Assembly (NCBI RefSeq): GCF_014397025.1 | Contig: NZ_JACJUO010000001.1 | Span: forward strand, 1,102,501 to 1,166,500 | Direction: 5' to 3' | From: Ochrobactrum sp. Marseille-Q0166 | GTDB taxonomy: Bacteria > Pseudomonadota > Alphaproteobacteria > Rhizobiales > Rhizobiaceae | Length of the DNA: 64,000 nucleotides | Shown: in pieces, positions 8,331 to 18,282 of the stretch | How the letters are laid out: every line of letters begins with the position of its first letter | How positions within the stretch are numbered: the first letter of the stretch is position 1 | Notes under the pieces: model-generated | Told to the model about the DNA's origin: nothing | Databases searched by the model: none | What the model saw: only the letters and a program-made list of their open reading frames with translations | Program-made: the position numbers and the translations under genes

Positions 8331-8685
8331 ATGCAGCGCGCGGCTTACTGAAGCGGTCGATATTGGCGTCGCCCCACTCTTTGAGTGCGAGCAGGATCGG
8401 TTCAATACTGCGGCCAAGCGGAGACAGGCTATACTCCACCTTTGGAGGAACCTGTGCATAGACTTTGCGTTCTATGAGGCCGTCTTCTTCCAGCTCTCGC
8501 AGTTGGTTGGTCAGCATACGTTGCGTAACGCCCGGTATCTGGCGCCTAAGTTCATTGAACCGCAACGTTCCATCCAGAAGATGAAACAGCACAACACTCT
8601 TCCATTTACCGTCGATAAGGCTGATGGCAGCTTCAACTGCACAGCCGGGACTGCAATCAAAGCGGGAATGCTTGGCTTTGGTCAT
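8329..8685 (-). CDS. HxlR-family transcriptional regulator
   Basis: 118-residue winged-helix regulator. Family marks: Cys11 and Cys15 near the N-terminus (FDCSPGCAVEAA), LIDGKWKSVVLFHLLDG, FNELRRQIPGVTQRMLTNQLRELEEDGLI and the wing KVEYSLSPLG. HxlR proteins such as QorR respond to electrophiles or quinones through the N-terminal cysteine and repress a divergent oxidoreductase gene. Here the divergent neighbour is such an oxidoreductase, which supports the same logic. Confidence 0.92.
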   Translation of the reverse strand: MTKAKHSRFDCSPGCAVEAAISLIDGKWKSVVLFHLLDGTLRFNELRRQIPGVTQRMLTNQLRELEEDGLIERKVYAQVPPKVEYSLSPLGRSIEPILLALKEWGDANIDRFSKPRAA

Positions 8686-8800
8686 TGAAGTAACCTTTGT
8701 ATACTAGGTACGTAAATTGACACTATGTGCGATTTTTGTGCGTATTTTCATTTTCCGATAGTAGTCTAATATTTGATCCATAGCAAATGGAGCGAAGATT
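8686..8800. promoter_or_regulatory. Divergent hxlR-type / oxidoreductase control region
   Basis: 115 bases between divergent genes. It contains GTATAC-TAG-GTACGTAAATTGAC (8699-8721) with overlapping GTAT/GTAC half-sites of the kind bound by HxlR regulators. The operator is inferred from position and symmetry only. Confidence 0.4.
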
Positions 8801-9814
8801 ATGAAAGCTGTTGCCTATCAAACTGCCGGAAAGCTGGAGCGTGCGGATTCGCTGCTAGATGTCGAGCTGGACAAGCCTGTTGCGAAAGGCCGTGATCTGC
8901 TGGTGCAGGTCGAGGCCATTGCCGTTAATCCGGTCGATTACAAAATCCGCAAAGGTGTTTCACCGGAGCCTGGTACGTGGAAAGTGCTGGGTTGGGACGC
9001 TGTAGGTACTGTTGTTGACACCGGGGAAGCGGTTCAGAATTTCAAGATTGGCGATAAGGTCTGGTATGCCGGTTCCTTTATCCGTCAGGGTGCGAACAGC
9101 GAATTTAATCTGGTTGATGAGCGCATTGTCGGAACCCCTCCGAAGGCGTTGTCGAACAGTCAGGCAGCGGGCCTGCCGTTGACATCAATTACTGCGTGGG
9201 AAATGCTTTTCGACAGGCTCGACGTTCGAAAACCCGTGCCGGGAGCTGCCAATGCAGTGCTCATTGTCGGCGGAGCAGGCGGAGTTGGGTCTATCGCTAT
9301 CCAGCTTCTCCGTGCGCTGACGGATCTGACCGTTATTGCGACGGCATCACGCCCTGAAACACAGGATTGGGTTAAGCAGCTCGGCGCGCATTATGTTGTT
9401 GACCACAGCAAACCTCTTGCAAATGAGGTCGAGGCTTTGGGGATTGGCGCACCTGCCTTTGTCTTCTCAACGACGCAGACGATTGATCATTTCAAAGATA
9501 TTGTTGCGCTGATAGCTCCGCAGGGGCGGTTCGGATTGATTGATGACTATGATACATTTGATGTGGCACCGCTGAAACGCAAATCAGTGTCGGTGCATTG
9601 GGAGATGATGTTCACACGCCCGGTTTTTGAAACAGCCGATATGGATGAGCAGGGCAAGCTTCTGAATGAAGTTGCGAAGCTGATTGATGAAGGCAAGATC
9701 AAAACGACGGTTACGGAAGTGCTGTCACCGATCAATGCGAGCAATCTGAAAGCTGCCCATGCTGTGCTTGAAAGTGGCAAGGCCAAAGGCAAGATCGTGC
9801 TGGAAGGCTGGTAA
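8801..9814 (+). CDS. Zinc-less alcohol dehydrogenase / quinone oxidoreductase (MDR family)
   Basis: NADPH-dependent medium-chain reductase of 337 residues. The N-terminal GroES-like domain has the NPVDYKIRKG signature that replaces the catalytic-zinc ligands of classical alcohol dehydrogenases; the Rossmann fold shows VLIVGGAGGVGSIAIQLL at about residue 150. Related enzymes reduce quinones or alpha,beta-unsaturated carbonyls. Divergent from the HxlR gene, which probably controls it. The true substrate is not known. The ATG at 8801 follows GGAG. Confidence 0.9.
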   Translation: MKAVAYQTAGKLERADSLLDVELDKPVAKGRDLLVQVEAIAVNPVDYKIRKGVSPEPGTWKVLGWDAVGTVVDTGEAVQNFKIGDKVWYAGSFIRQGANSEFNLVDERIVGTPPKALSNSQAAGLPLTSITAWEMLFDRLDVRKPVPGAANAVLIVGGAGGVGSIAIQLLRALTDLTVIATASRPETQDWVKQLGAHYVVDHSKPLANEVEALGIGAPAFVFSTTQTIDHFKDIVALIAPQGRFGLIDDYDTFDVAPLKRKSVSVHWEMMFTRPVFETADMDEQGKLLNEVAKLIDEGKIKTTVTEVLSPINASNLKAAHAVLESGKAKGKIVLEGW

Positions 9815-9832
9815 CCAACCTTCCAGCTTTGC
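9798..9832. terminator. Possible shared terminator oxidoreductase / uvrB
   Basis: CTGGAAGG and CCTTCCAG arms enclose 11-12 bases around the oxidoreductase stop codon. The T run is poor on both strands, so termination here is only likely. Confidence 0.4.
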
Positions 9833-9836
9833 GGCA

Positions 9837-12638
9837 TTACCGCCCCGGTCGGCCAGTCTTGCCGGGGCGACGCTTTTTGCGGGCGGTTTCAGCCGGATCT
9901 TCATACGAACCGACACCTGAACGTTCGCGGCGGATCAGAGCATCATCCGCACCCGCTGGCTTTTCCGTCCGCTTGACGGTCATCTCATCCAGCGTGTTCT
10001 TGCGGAACAGTGGTTTGGCCATGTCGGTGCCCGGTCCCATATTGTCGAGCGAAGGCTTGGCGAACAGCGACTTTTTCGGCTCGTCATCAACAGTCCGGTG
10101 CATCTTGCGACCAGCGTTATGGCGCCCCTTGGTTCGTCCGGTTACAGGGCTCTCAAGCTCCACTTCCCGCGCCATCGGGTCGTCGGCAATCGCCAGTTCC
10201 ATTTCGCGCAGGCGCTTGACCTCATCACGAAGGCGTGCCGCCTTTTCAAAGTCAAGATCGGCTGCGGCATCGCGCATTTGCTTTTCGAGATGTTCAAGAT
10301 GGGCGGCGAGATTGTTGCCCATCATCGCACCTTCTTCGGCAAAGCCGGAAATGTCGGCGCGGACGTGATCCTGTTCGTAAACCGAATTGAGAATGTCCGA
10401 GATATTCTTCTTTACCGAAGCAGGCGTGATGCCATGCTCACGATTGTAAGCTTCCTGCTTTTCGCGCCGGCGGTTGGTTTCGTCCATCGCGCGCTGCATT
10501 GAGCCGGTAATGTTGTCGGCATAGAGAATAACCTTGCCATCCACGTTACGCGCGGCACGACCGATGGTCTGGACAAGTGACGTTTCCGAGCGCAGGAAAC
10601 CTTCCTTGTCCGCATCGAGAATGGCGACGAAACCACATTCGGGAATATCGAGACCCTCGCGCAGCAGGTTGATCCCCACCAGCACATCGAACGCGCCAAG
10701 GCGCAGATCGCGGATGATCTCGATACGCTCCAGTGTGTCGATATCCGAGTGCATGTAGCGCACCCGCACACCCTGTTCGTGCAGATATTCAGTGAGGTCT
10801 TCAGCCATGCGCTTTGTCAGCACGGTGCAGAGTGTGCGATAGCCCTTGCGTGACGTTTCACGGATTTCTCCCAATACGTCATCGACCTGATTTTTAGCCG
10901 GACGTACTTCAACCGGTGGGTCGATCAGGCCGGTGGGCCGAATAACCTGTTCGGCGAAAACGCCACCCGCTTCTTCCATTTCCCATTTGCCGGGCGTTGC
11001 CGAAACCGCGATAGTCTGCGGACGCATGGCGTCCCATTCCTCAAAACGCAGCGGGCGGTTGTCCATGCAGGATGGCAGGCGGAAGCCATATTCGGCCAGC
11101 GTCGCTTTACGCCTGAAGTCGCCGCGATACATGCCACCAATCTGCGGAACTGTAACATGGCTTTCGTCGAGGAAGACCAGCGCATTGTCGGGGATATATT
11201 CGAAAAGCGTCGGTGGCGGTTCGCCCGGTTTGCGTCCTGTCAGATAGCGCGAATAGTTTTCAATGCCGTTACACACACCGGTTGCTTCGAGCATTTCAAG
11301 GTCGAAATTCGTGCGTTGCTCAAGGCGCTGCGCTTCCAGCAGACGACCGGCCCGGGTCAATTCCGCAAGGCGGTGCTGCAACTCTTCCTGAATCGACTTG
11401 ATCGCCTGATTGAGCGTTGGTCGCGGTGTGACATAGTGCGAATTCGCGTAAATCTTGACCGACTGCAGATCGCCGGTTTTCTGTGCGGTCAGAGGGTCAA
11501 ATTCGGCGATGCTTTCGATTTCATCGCCAAACAGCGAGATACGCCATGCACGGTCTTCCAGGTGAGCCGGGAAGATTTCAATTGTATCGCCGCGGACGCG
11601 GAACGAGCCGCGCACGAAGTTGATGTCCTGTCGCTTATATTGTTGGGCCACGAGATCGGCGAGAAGCTGGCGCTGGTCGAGCCGGTCGCCGATCTTCATC
11701 TCGAATGTCATAGCCGTATAGGTTTCGACCGAACCGATACCGTAAATGCAGGAAACGGATGCCACGATGATAACATCATCACGCTCGATCAGCGCACGCG
11801 TTGCCGCATGGCGCATCCGGTCGATCTGTTCGTTTACGGTCGATTCTTTTTCGATATAGGTATCGGACCGTGCCACATAGGCTTCAGGCTGATAGTAATC
11901 GTAGTAGGAAACGAAATATTCGACGGCATTGTTCGGGAAGAAGTTTTTGAACTCGCCATAAAGCTGCGCAGCAAGCGTCTTGTTTGGCGCGAGAATCAGT
12001 GCGGGACGTTGTGTTTCCTGAATGACCTTCGCCATGGTGAAGGTTTTACCAGAGCCGGTGACGCCGAGCAGAACCTGCGTGCGGTCCTGATCTTCCAGGC
12101 CGCTGATCAGATCACGAATGGCCGTTGGCTGATCGCCCGACGGCTCGAAGCTCGATTCCATCTGGATTGCAATGCCACCTTCTGATTTCGGTGGCCGGGC
12201 AGGGCGGTGCGGTGTCCAAAGCTCACCATTCTTGAACAGCGGATTACCGGATTCAATCAGGTCTGACAGTGCCTTGACGGTCGCAGTGGCACCCGTCGGG
12301 TTCAGTGCGGTAGCATCTTCAAGGCTTATATCGAGACCAGCTACAGGGTTGAGACCGGCGGCGGCGCGTTCCTTTGCGGAGGCTGCACCGCCAATGGATG
12401 TTCCTCTTGCGCTTCGCGATGATTCCTTACTGCGCTCAGGCACCTTTTTCGGTGCTTTCGCAGGCTTTGCAGCCTTGGCTTTTGGCTGAGGCTTGTCAGC
12501 CTCTTCGCCAATGTCTTTTGCCCAATCGGAGATTGAGCCAGAAAATGGTGTGCCTGACAGATCGCGCTGCGGCACTTCACTAAAGCCGCGCGCTTCGTCA
12601 TGCGAATCCTGAGTGTATTTGTCTTTTGAGGAAGCCAT
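9837..12638 (-). CDS. uvrB: Excinuclease ABC subunit B
   Basis: Nucleotide excision repair helicase-like subunit that loads on DNA with UvrA and recruits UvrC. 933 residues, against about 670 in E. coli. The core begins near residue 162: Walker A GVTGSGKT at about 192-199, the beta-hairpin region [10 protein letters not shown], the DEAD-like helicase motifs and QTIGRAARN, then the UVR motif [19 protein letters not shown]. An N-terminal extension of about 160 residues rich in Lys/Ala/Pro and a charged C-terminal tail of about 130 residues ending GRPGR flank it; such tails occur in other rhizobial UvrB proteins. Start at ATG 12638; a GTG at 12659 is an alternative. Confidence 0.95.
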   Translation of the reverse strand: MASSKDKYTQDSHDEARGFSEVPQRDLSGTPFSGSISDWAKDIGEEADKPQPKAKAAKPAKAPKKVPERSKESSRSARGTSIGGAASAKERAAAGLNPVAGLDISLEDATALNPTGATATVKALSDLIESGNPLFKNGELWTPHRPARPPKSEGGIAIQMESSFEPSGDQPTAIRDLISGLEDQDRTQVLLGVTGSGKTFTMAKVIQETQRPALILAPNKTLAAQLYGEFKNFFPNNAVEYFVSYYDYYQPEAYVARSDTYIEKESTVNEQIDRMRHAATRALIERDDVIIVASVSCIYGIGSVETYTAMTFEMKIGDRLDQRQLLADLVAQQYKRQDINFVRGSFRVRGDTIEIFPAHLEDRAWRISLFGDEIESIAEFDPLTAQKTGDLQSVKIYANSHYVTPRPTLNQAIKSIQEELQHRLAELTRAGRLLEAQRLEQRTNFDLEMLEATGVCNGIENYSRYLTGRKPGEPPPTLFEYIPDNALVFLDESHVTVPQIGGMYRGDFRRKATLAEYGFRLPSCMDNRPLRFEEWDAMRPQTIAVSATPGKWEMEEAGGVFAEQVIRPTGLIDPPVEVRPAKNQVDDVLGEIRETSRKGYRTLCTVLTKRMAEDLTEYLHEQGVRVRYMHSDIDTLERIEIIRDLRLGAFDVLVGINLLREGLDIPECGFVAILDADKEGFLRSETSLVQTIGRAARNVDGKVILYADNITGSMQRAMDETNRRREKQEAYNREHGITPASVKKNISDILNSVYEQDHVRADISGFAEEGAMMGNNLAAHLEHLEKQMRDAAADLDFEKAARLRDEVKRLREMELAIADDPMAREVELESPVTGRTKGRHNAGRKMHRTVDDEPKKSLFAKPSLDNMGPGTDMAKPLFRKNTLDEMTVKRTEKPAGADDALIRRERSGVGSYEDPAETARKKRRPGKTGRPGR

Positions 12639-12760
12639 GCGGGTAATATGGAATTTCACAGCACAAATGAAAAGGGCGCCCGGATCAAATATGGAGCAAA
12701 TCCGGTACGCCGCATTGTAATTCTATGTGCCTCCTGACATCAGGCTGTCAGGAAGTGTAA

Positions 12761-13333
12761 TCACCGAGGGCCACGTGGACGCCAGCGATCGCCCGGACCA
12801 TAGAAGTTCGGGTGATAGCCAGGATGGTCGCTCCAGCCCGGACGATCACCCCAATGTGGGCGTGGTGGGCCCCATTGAGATGGCCCGCGCCAACCGGGAC
12901 CGGGGCCGTAAGTTCCGGGGCCCCAGCCTGGGCGATAAGGGCGCGGCCCCCATCCTGGGCCGTCATCCCAACGGTTATTGTTATTGATCGCTGAGCCGAT
13001 CACCAATCCTGCAATGAGTGGAATGCCAATGGCTGCGGCTGTTGGAGCGAAATTGTCGTTCGTCGTGTAATTGTTACCCGTTTGCACGGCGATATAGCGA
13101 GAGGATGCCCAGCCGTCGAGGCCGCGATAATTGACGCGGCACCAGCCATATCCGTTGGTGCAACCCGCCACATTCAACACGACGCCATTGGGGATGCGCC
13201 CCATCGAGGGATATTGTGTGCCGGGACCGGTTCTAAGATTTATAGTCGCGGTCGCCAGGCCATTGGCGGCCTCGGCATTGCTTGCAAATAAAAGTGTTAA
13301 TGCAACAATAGAAGATGTTATTATTGCTTTCAT
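12761..13333 (-). CDS. Secreted SH3-domain protein with Gly/Pro/Trp-rich tail
   Basis: 190 residues. A signal peptide (cleavage near NAEA, residue 22) precedes a bacterial SH3 type-3 domain: ATINLRTGPGTQYP, MGRIPNGVVL, GWCRVNYRGLDGWASSRYI. A Gly/Ala hydrophobic segment (AAIGIPLIAGLVIGSAI) follows, then a tail of about 70 residues made mainly of Gly, Pro, Trp and Arg. Such SH3 domains usually bind peptidoglycan. The ATG at 13333 has AAGGAC eight bases before it. Function beyond wall binding is unknown. Confidence 0.8.
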   Translation of the reverse strand: MKAIITSSIVALTLLFASNAEAANGLATATINLRTGPGTQYPSMGRIPNGVVLNVAGCTNGYGWCRVNYRGLDGWASSRYIAVQTGNNYTTNDNFAPTAAAIGIPLIAGLVIGSAINNNNRWDDGPGWGPRPYRPGWGPGTYGPGPGWRGPSQWGPPRPHWGDRPGWSDHPGYHPNFYGPGDRWRPRGPR

Positions 13334-13560
13334 TTGAATGTCCTTATATTTGTATATAAGACTACGGTATTCCATATTTATTATTTTTACTTTAATGAAT
13401 CAAATTTGTTTCAGTATGATGATTAATATTTTCAATTTTATTATATTTTTATTTTTCAGAGCAGTATTGCATGGCTGCGGTGCGCATGTCGCACTTTTCC
13501 TTGTTCGCTGCTTGCCGCATACTCTGCGCGACTCTTTTCAGATGATCGAAGGAAATATTG
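13334..13560. other. AT-rich intergenic region
   Basis: 227 bases between divergent genes. 13335-13460 is markedly AT-rich compared with its surroundings and should hold the promoters. I see no gene in it. Confidence 0.4.
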
Positions 13561-13947
13561 ATGAGTGATTTGAACGCGCCGAAGGGCATGCTCACTGTAC
13601 GCACGCAGGCCATGCCCAAAGATACCAACTCGGCAGGGGATATTTTTGGTGGCTGGGTCATGGCGCAGATGGATACTGCAAGTGGTATTCGGGCGGCAGA
13701 ACGTGCCAAAGGCCGTGTTGTCACCGCTGCGGTGCGTGAAATGTCTTTCGCAAAGCCGGTCAAGATCGGTGATGTTCTGTGCGTCTATACCGAGATTATA
13801 CGCGTTGGCCGCACGTCGATTACACTGCGTGTTGAAGCCTGGGCACAGCGCTATCTCGCTGAGGAGATGGATCTGGTAACCCATGGGGAATTTGTCATGG
13901 TCGCACTCGATAAGAGTGGTCAGCCGACACCGGTTCCCTCGGAATAA
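13561..13947 (+). CDS. Acyl-CoA thioesterase, hotdog fold (YciA-like)
   Basis: Hydrolyses acyl-CoA thioesters in the cytosol. 128 residues. Typical YciA-group segments: PKDTNSAGDIFGGWVMAQMD (helix carrying the active-site Asp), VTAAVREMSFAKPVKIGDVL and RVGRTSITLRVEAWAQR. The start is the ATG at 13561; AAGGAAAT lies a few bases before it, and a TTG immediately ahead is unlikely to be used. Convergent with the extensin-like gene, with only 32 bases between them. Confidence 0.9.
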   Translation: MSDLNAPKGMLTVRTQAMPKDTNSAGDIFGGWVMAQMDTASGIRAAERAKGRVVTAAVREMSFAKPVKIGDVLCVYTEIIRVGRTSITLRVEAWAQRYLAEEMDLVTHGEFVMVALDKSGQPTPVPSE

Positions 13948-13979
13948 TGTTGAATGGCCCGGACAAGTCCGGGCCTTCA

Positions 13980-14837
13980 TTATTTGCAAGCACGATAGCC
14001 GCTGCGGCGCTGCATCAGGTCGAAATGAAAGTGGTCGGCATGTTCGCGGTTGTAGCCGGGGCCGAGAACTGTTGTGAAATAAGAACAGGCATCGGACCGG
14101 ACGCTGTTGAGCAAACCCTTTTCGCGGAAAGCGAAGAAGCCGGGTTTGCGCACCGTGATGCTCTTGCCGTTGTTGAGCACAATCTTCGTGACATCGATGG
14201 CATTACCGCGGGAATGCTCAGACATTTTTGCGCCGCGACGATGATTCATTGTTCGGCAGGAATAACCGCCTGCGTTATGAATGGTATTGATCCCGGACAG
14301 ATAGCGCAGACGCGCCGATGGTTGCAGATCTCCTTTGATCCAACGCGCAAACGCTTCGGTCACTTCGCAGTTCAGCGTCGCTGCCGGTTTGAAGGCAATG
14401 GCGCCACTATTGAAACCACGCACCTCTATCGGGTTGTCGATGCGGCAACTTCCACCCTGATTGATCGGTGATTTTTCGGTAAAGACAACACCAAGACGTT
14501 TGAGGCGTGTGCGACAGGCCATTTCACCGTTGGACATCGCATAAATGTTTTCCACCGTGCTGACCGGATTTTCTACAGGTGCAGTGAAACCATAATCGCC
14601 AGCATAATGAGGCTGGCTTTGTGCGGTTACCCCATTCGCATTGTTTTCGATCTCCTCCGCGAGGCCAACGACGCGTGGCTCATGCGCGGGTTGCGGGGGT
14701 ACAATCACATCTGCATTGCCAATCGCAGCTTGTGGTCGTTGCGGGCGATCACCTGAACAACCGGCAACGAGCGTCAGCAATGCAAGGCCCGCTGGTAATG
14801 TATAGCGATGAAAGCGGTTGGACAACGCGAAACTCAT
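13980..14837 (-). CDS. Extensin-like C-terminal domain lipoprotein (LAS-type fold suspected)
   Basis: 285 residues. N-terminal signal with a lipobox at LTLVAGC, then a Pro-rich linker of about 70 residues. The domain begins at MACRTRLKRLGV. It contains SEHSRGNAIDV and, near the end, REHADHFHFDL. The spacing of SxHxxGxAxDV and HxDHFHFD resembles zinc ligands of LAS metallopeptidases (VanY, MepA), so cleavage of peptidoglycan cross-links is plausible but not shown. Seven cysteines suggest disulfides in the periplasm. ATG at 14837 preferred for its spacing to AAAGG; 14843 is possible. Confidence 0.8.
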   Translation of the reverse strand: MSFALSNRFHRYTLPAGLALLTLVAGCSGDRPQRPQAAIGNADVIVPPQPAHEPRVVGLAEEIENNANGVTAQSQPHYAGDYGFTAPVENPVSTVENIYAMSNGEMACRTRLKRLGVVFTEKSPINQGGSCRIDNPIEVRGFNSGAIAFKPAATLNCEVTEAFARWIKGDLQPSARLRYLSGINTIHNAGGYSCRTMNHRRGAKMSEHSRGNAIDVTKIVLNNGKSITVRKPGFFAFREKGLLNSVRSDACSYFTTVLGPGYNREHADHFHFDLMQRRSGYRACK

Positions 14838-15045
14838 GTCCATGCCTTTCAGTTTGGTACTGGTTTAACCGCATATTAGCCCATAAGCGTAAACGAACAG
14901 TCAGTGGTTCTGTTAAGGGCTGTGGCGGATTTCGGGCAATGGATGGTCATAAGATTGGCGAAATCTCCATCAATATCTGCTAGTAGTTCGTTGCGGTTGA
15001 GGGCCAGACCGCGACATGATCCTTCCGGTCCCCAAAGTTCTTTCC

Positions 15046-15396
15046 ATGTTAGCACTCATTTCGCCAAGCGTTCTGCCGATCCTGCTTTTGATTGGCTCAA
15101 ATGTATTCATGACCTTTGCCTGGTACGGGCATTTGAAATTTACGAGTACACCGCTGATAACGGTGATTTTTGTCAGCTGGGGTATCGCGCTGTTTGAATA
15201 TTTTCTTGCCGTGCCCGCAAATCGTATTGGCCACGAAGTCTATTCCGCCGCGCAGCTGAAAACCATGCAGGAAGTCATCACACTGGTGATCTTCAGCTTG
15301 TTCTCAATTTTTTATCTCAAAGAAGCCTTTACATGGAATCACGTGCTTGGCTTTGCGTTGATTGCAGGTGGTGCGTCACTGATTTTCCGAGGGTAG
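15046..15396 (+). CDS. DUF486 / DMT-type small membrane protein
   Basis: 116 residues and about four hydrophobic helices; the segments LLLIGSNVFMTFAWYGHLKF, EYFLAVPANRIGH and QEVITLVIFS are characteristic of the DUF486 group of the drug/metabolite transporter clan. No substrate is known. The start at 15046 gives the usual family length; an upstream ATG at 15016 would add ten residues. No strong ribosome site marks either. Confidence 0.8.
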   Translation: MLALISPSVLPILLLIGSNVFMTFAWYGHLKFTSTPLITVIFVSWGIALFEYFLAVPANRIGHEVYSAAQLKTMQEVITLVIFSLFSIFYLKEAFTWNHVLGFALIAGGASLIFRG

Positions 15397-15453
15397 AGTC
15401 TTTATTTTGAGCATTATCCTACGCAAAACCGCTTCGCACGTTTGCTGGAAATG

Positions 15454-16356
15454 CTACTCTGCCGCTGCCGGAATTGGTTCTGCTCTGCGTTTCCACAACA
15501 TTGGAACCAATTCCACCGCCATCATCGCGGTAAACAACAGGCCGCAGCCGATAAAGCCGATAAATGTCAGGCGGTCGCCCAGGAATATTGCACCAAACAT
15601 GGCGGCGAAGATTGCTTCGGATGAAAGGAATATCGCTGCCTGTGCGGATGTCGTGTAGCGCTGGCCGATAGCCTGCAATGTGAAGGCCACGCCTGAGGAA
15701 AAGACACCGGTAAAAAGCAGTTCTTTCCAGGTGAGCAGGATCAGATTCCAGTTGATGTTTTCGATACTCACAGCAATCGCCAACCCTGCAACAGCGGCTG
15801 TCGCAAACTGCACACAGCTCAATGTGATGGGGCGTCCTGCACGGTTGGCGCGGCTGATCAAAACAACCTGCATTGCCCAGAATAGGGCGCCGATAATAAT
15901 CAGCCAGTCGCCTTGTTTAAGCGCACTCAAAGTGCCGCCTGAGAGCAGAAATATGCCCGCGAGACACGCCACTGCGCTTGGCCAGACAATGGGATGCGGC
16001 CAGCTGCGAAATATGATCACACCGAGCACAGGCACCATCACGACATAAAGGCCCGTCAGAAAACCGGCATTCGTGACTGATGTGGTGATCAATCCAATCT
16101 GCTGCAGGGCCAGACCGATGAACAGCATCGAACCTACAAGCATGAAATAAAGATAGTTCGAGTTTTTGAGCTTATGTGCAGAGCGCCTGCCTTCCGCAAT
16201 AGACCACGGCAGAACAGTGACAGCAGCGATTGCCGAACGAACCCCGATAAACAGGAACGGGCCAATGCTTGCCATGGCCGTCGATTGCGCAACAAACCCC
16301 ATCCCCCAAATAACACCCGCCAAAAGAAGAAGTAAATTTGCCTGAACGCGTGTCAT
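15454..16356 (-). CDS. EamA/DMT-family permease
   Basis: Ten-helix inner-membrane protein of 300 residues made of two EamA repeats (starting at NLLLLLAGVIWGMGFVAQ and QGDWLIIIGALFWAMQVVLI). The second repeat ends with LGDRLTFIGFIGCGLL. Proteins of this type export amino acids, nucleotides or related metabolites; the cargo cannot be read from sequence. Convergent with the DUF486 gene. Confidence 0.9.
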   Translation of the reverse strand: MTRVQANLLLLLAGVIWGMGFVAQSTAMASIGPFLFIGVRSAIAAVTVLPWSIAEGRRSAHKLKNSNYLYFMLVGSMLFIGLALQQIGLITTSVTNAGFLTGLYVVMVPVLGVIIFRSWPHPIVWPSAVACLAGIFLLSGGTLSALKQGDWLIIIGALFWAMQVVLISRANRAGRPITLSCVQFATAAVAGLAIAVSIENINWNLILLTWKELLFTGVFSSGVAFTLQAIGQRYTTSAQAAIFLSSEAIFAAMFGAIFLGDRLTFIGFIGCGLLFTAMMAVELVPMLWKRRAEPIPAAAE

Positions 16357-16491
16357 TATGGCCCCGTAATAAGAGATAAGGGCAATGGCTTGGCGCCTGA
16401 TCCCTTCGCGGCTATGCTATAATCATTAGTTAATAACCGCGGCAAGGGATTCCTTGTCTTGTGCAATTACAACGTCTTCAGAAGGGGCTAC

Positions 16492-17541
16492 ATGTTCTTT
16501 TTTACCAGCAGCCATAAAGCAATTCTGGCAGGCGCTGTTCTTGCGGCGACTGTAGTCAGTTCGGGGCCGGCTTCAGCGGCTTTTAAGGAAATTCGCGATA
16601 GCTGGGTTCAGTGCGACTTCGCTTCCAATTGTACACTTGCGCTCAAGAGCGCCGGAGATGGGCCGCTATCATTCAGTCTCTATCGTAGCAGTGCAGTAAA
16701 TGCGCAGCCCGTGTTACGTCTGTCCGGCTTTGATACGGCGGCCAAAACAGGCAAGCTTGCTGTTGCTGTGGATGGTAAGCCGGTGATCTCTTTTGACCTC
16801 GCGGCAATCAAGCTCGATGATGGTCAAGGCTATTATGAAAATCCCGCAGACGTTAAAAAACTCATTGATGCCATGAGAGCAGGTCATAAATTGACCCTGC
16901 AATATAATGGCAAAACCTATACCTATTCGCTTTCCGGCTTCGTTGGCGGGTTGATCTATATGGACGAGCAGCAGTCGCTTAATGGCACGGTTGCAGCATT
17001 GCAGGCGAAGGGTAACAAGCCCGCACCGCAAGCATCGGATGTCTCTCTCATTTCGTCTATCAATGAATTGCCTGAGGCCATTCGCAAAGATTTCAGCGGA
17101 GAGGATTCGACCTGTGGTCCGGATAGCGGAGATTCTTTTCAGAATGGTGGCGGGTTTAATGCAAAAATTGCCGAAGGATTGAATCTCTTAGCAATGCCAT
17201 GCGGCTCGCCGGGGGCTTATAACCAGTCTTATGTCTTCTACAGCCAGTCTGGCGACAAGGTGGTTCCGATTTCGTTGCCGACCATTTCGGATGAAGGCCC
17301 GACCACCGTTGATGATGCTTGGAACATCGACTGGTCGCAGGGCAGCAAGAGCCTGACAGCCTTTTTTAAAGGCCGAGGCATTGGCGATTGTGGAACCTAT
17401 GATGTCTGGAAAGCCACAGACGATGAGGAAGGCAAGGTTCGCTTTGTCCTCGTTGAAGAGCGGTCTAAAGGCGATTGTGACGGCAATTATGCCGGTGGTC
17501 CTGAAAAGTGGCCTGCAAGCTGGCCCGTTCAAGCAAAATAG
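16492..17541 (+). CDS. DUF1176 periplasmic protein
   Basis: 349 residues with a signal peptide ending near PASA. The body matches the DUF1176 pattern: FKEIRDSWVQCDFASNCTLA at the mature N-terminus, a middle STCGPDSGDSF, and the C-terminal FKGRGIGDCGTYDVWKATDD. Six cysteines suit a disulfide-bonded periplasmic protein. No function is established for the family. The ATG at 16492 is preceded by AGAAGGGG; the upstream ATG at 16459 is not. A terminator follows. Confidence 0.85.
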   Translation: MFFFTSSHKAILAGAVLAATVVSSGPASAAFKEIRDSWVQCDFASNCTLALKSAGDGPLSFSLYRSSAVNAQPVLRLSGFDTAAKTGKLAVAVDGKPVISFDLAAIKLDDGQGYYENPADVKKLIDAMRAGHKLTLQYNGKTYTYSLSGFVGGLIYMDEQQSLNGTVAALQAKGNKPAPQASDVSLISSINELPEAIRKDFSGEDSTCGPDSGDSFQNGGGFNAKIAEGLNLLAMPCGSPGAYNQSYVFYSQSGDKVVPISLPTISDEGPTTVDDAWNIDWSQGSKSLTAFFKGRGIGDCGTYDVWKATDDEEGKVRFVLVEERSKGDCDGNYAGGPEKWPASWPVQAK

Positions 17542-17628
17542 GGCTTTTCTTATGCATAATTAACAGGCTGAAATTTTTGTTCGTGAAATGATCCGCGAAA
17601 ATGCTATAGTTTCACTGACATCTCTTTT

Positions 17629-17669
17629 AACGGTTCCGAAGCGATTGCTTCGGTGACCGTTTTCTTTTT
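17629..17669 (+). terminator. Terminator after the DUF1176 gene
   Basis: Two stacked stems, AACGGT/ACCGTT and CCGAAGC/GCTTCGG, followed by TTTTCTTTTT, about 90 bases past the stop codon. Confidence 0.75.
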
Positions 17670-17808
17670 GTGTTCCGGTGGGTGATTTCATCTGTCGGAC
17701 GGTGATCTTGAAACACTTTGTGGGACAAGATCAGGCGGGCAATCAAACTGCCGTTGCACCTAATCCCGGAAGGCGGTGCTACGGGCGATGGAAAGGACTG
17801 GACTGGGT

Positions 17809-18282
17809 ATGGAAAAGTTCCCGATGACCCCTCGCGGTTTCGAAAACCTCAAGGAAGAACTGCGCACACGTCAACAAGTTGAACGTCCTCGGATTATTGA
17901 GGCTATTGCTGAAGCGCGCGCCCATGGCGATCTTTCTGAAAATGCGGAATATCATGCTGCAAAAGAGGCCCAGAGCCTCAATGAAGGCCGAATCAACGAG
18001 CTTGAAGAACTTGTTGGCCGCGCCGAAGTGATCGATGTTACCAAGCTTTCCGGCGACAAAATCAAGTTTGGCGCTACCGTGACTTTGATCGATGAAGATA
18101 CGGAAGAAGAAAAGGTCTATCAGATTGTTGGCGATCAGGAAGCCAACGTGAAGGAAGGTCGCATTTCGATTTCTTCGCCAATTGCACGTGCGCTGATCGG
18201 CAAGGGCGAAGGCGATACGATTGAAGTCAACGCACCGGGCGGTTCGCGTTCCTATGAGATTGTCGGCTTCAAGTTTGTCTAA
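17809..18282 (+). CDS. greA: Transcription elongation factor GreA
   Basis: Rescues backtracked RNA polymerase by stimulating transcript cleavage. 157 residues. The N-terminal coiled-coil has the acidic tip motif with [16 protein letters not shown], and the C-terminal domain includes [18 protein letters not shown]. Start at 17809 matches the family ([11 protein letters not shown]) and has GGACTGGG before it. Its stop overlaps the ATG of the next gene (TAATG), so the two are translationally coupled. Confidence 0.96.
   Translation: MEKFPMTPRGFENLKEELRTRQQVERPRIIEAIAEARAHGDLSENAEYHAAKEAQSLNEGRINELEELVGRAEVIDVTKLSGDKIKFGATVTLIDEDTEEEKVYQIVGDQEANVKEGRISISSPIARALIGKGEGDTIEVNAPGGSRSYEIVGFKFV

Noticed and set aside
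11157..12185. 342-codon plus-strand frame
   Set aside because: Antisense shadow of uvrB; composition shows no family features.
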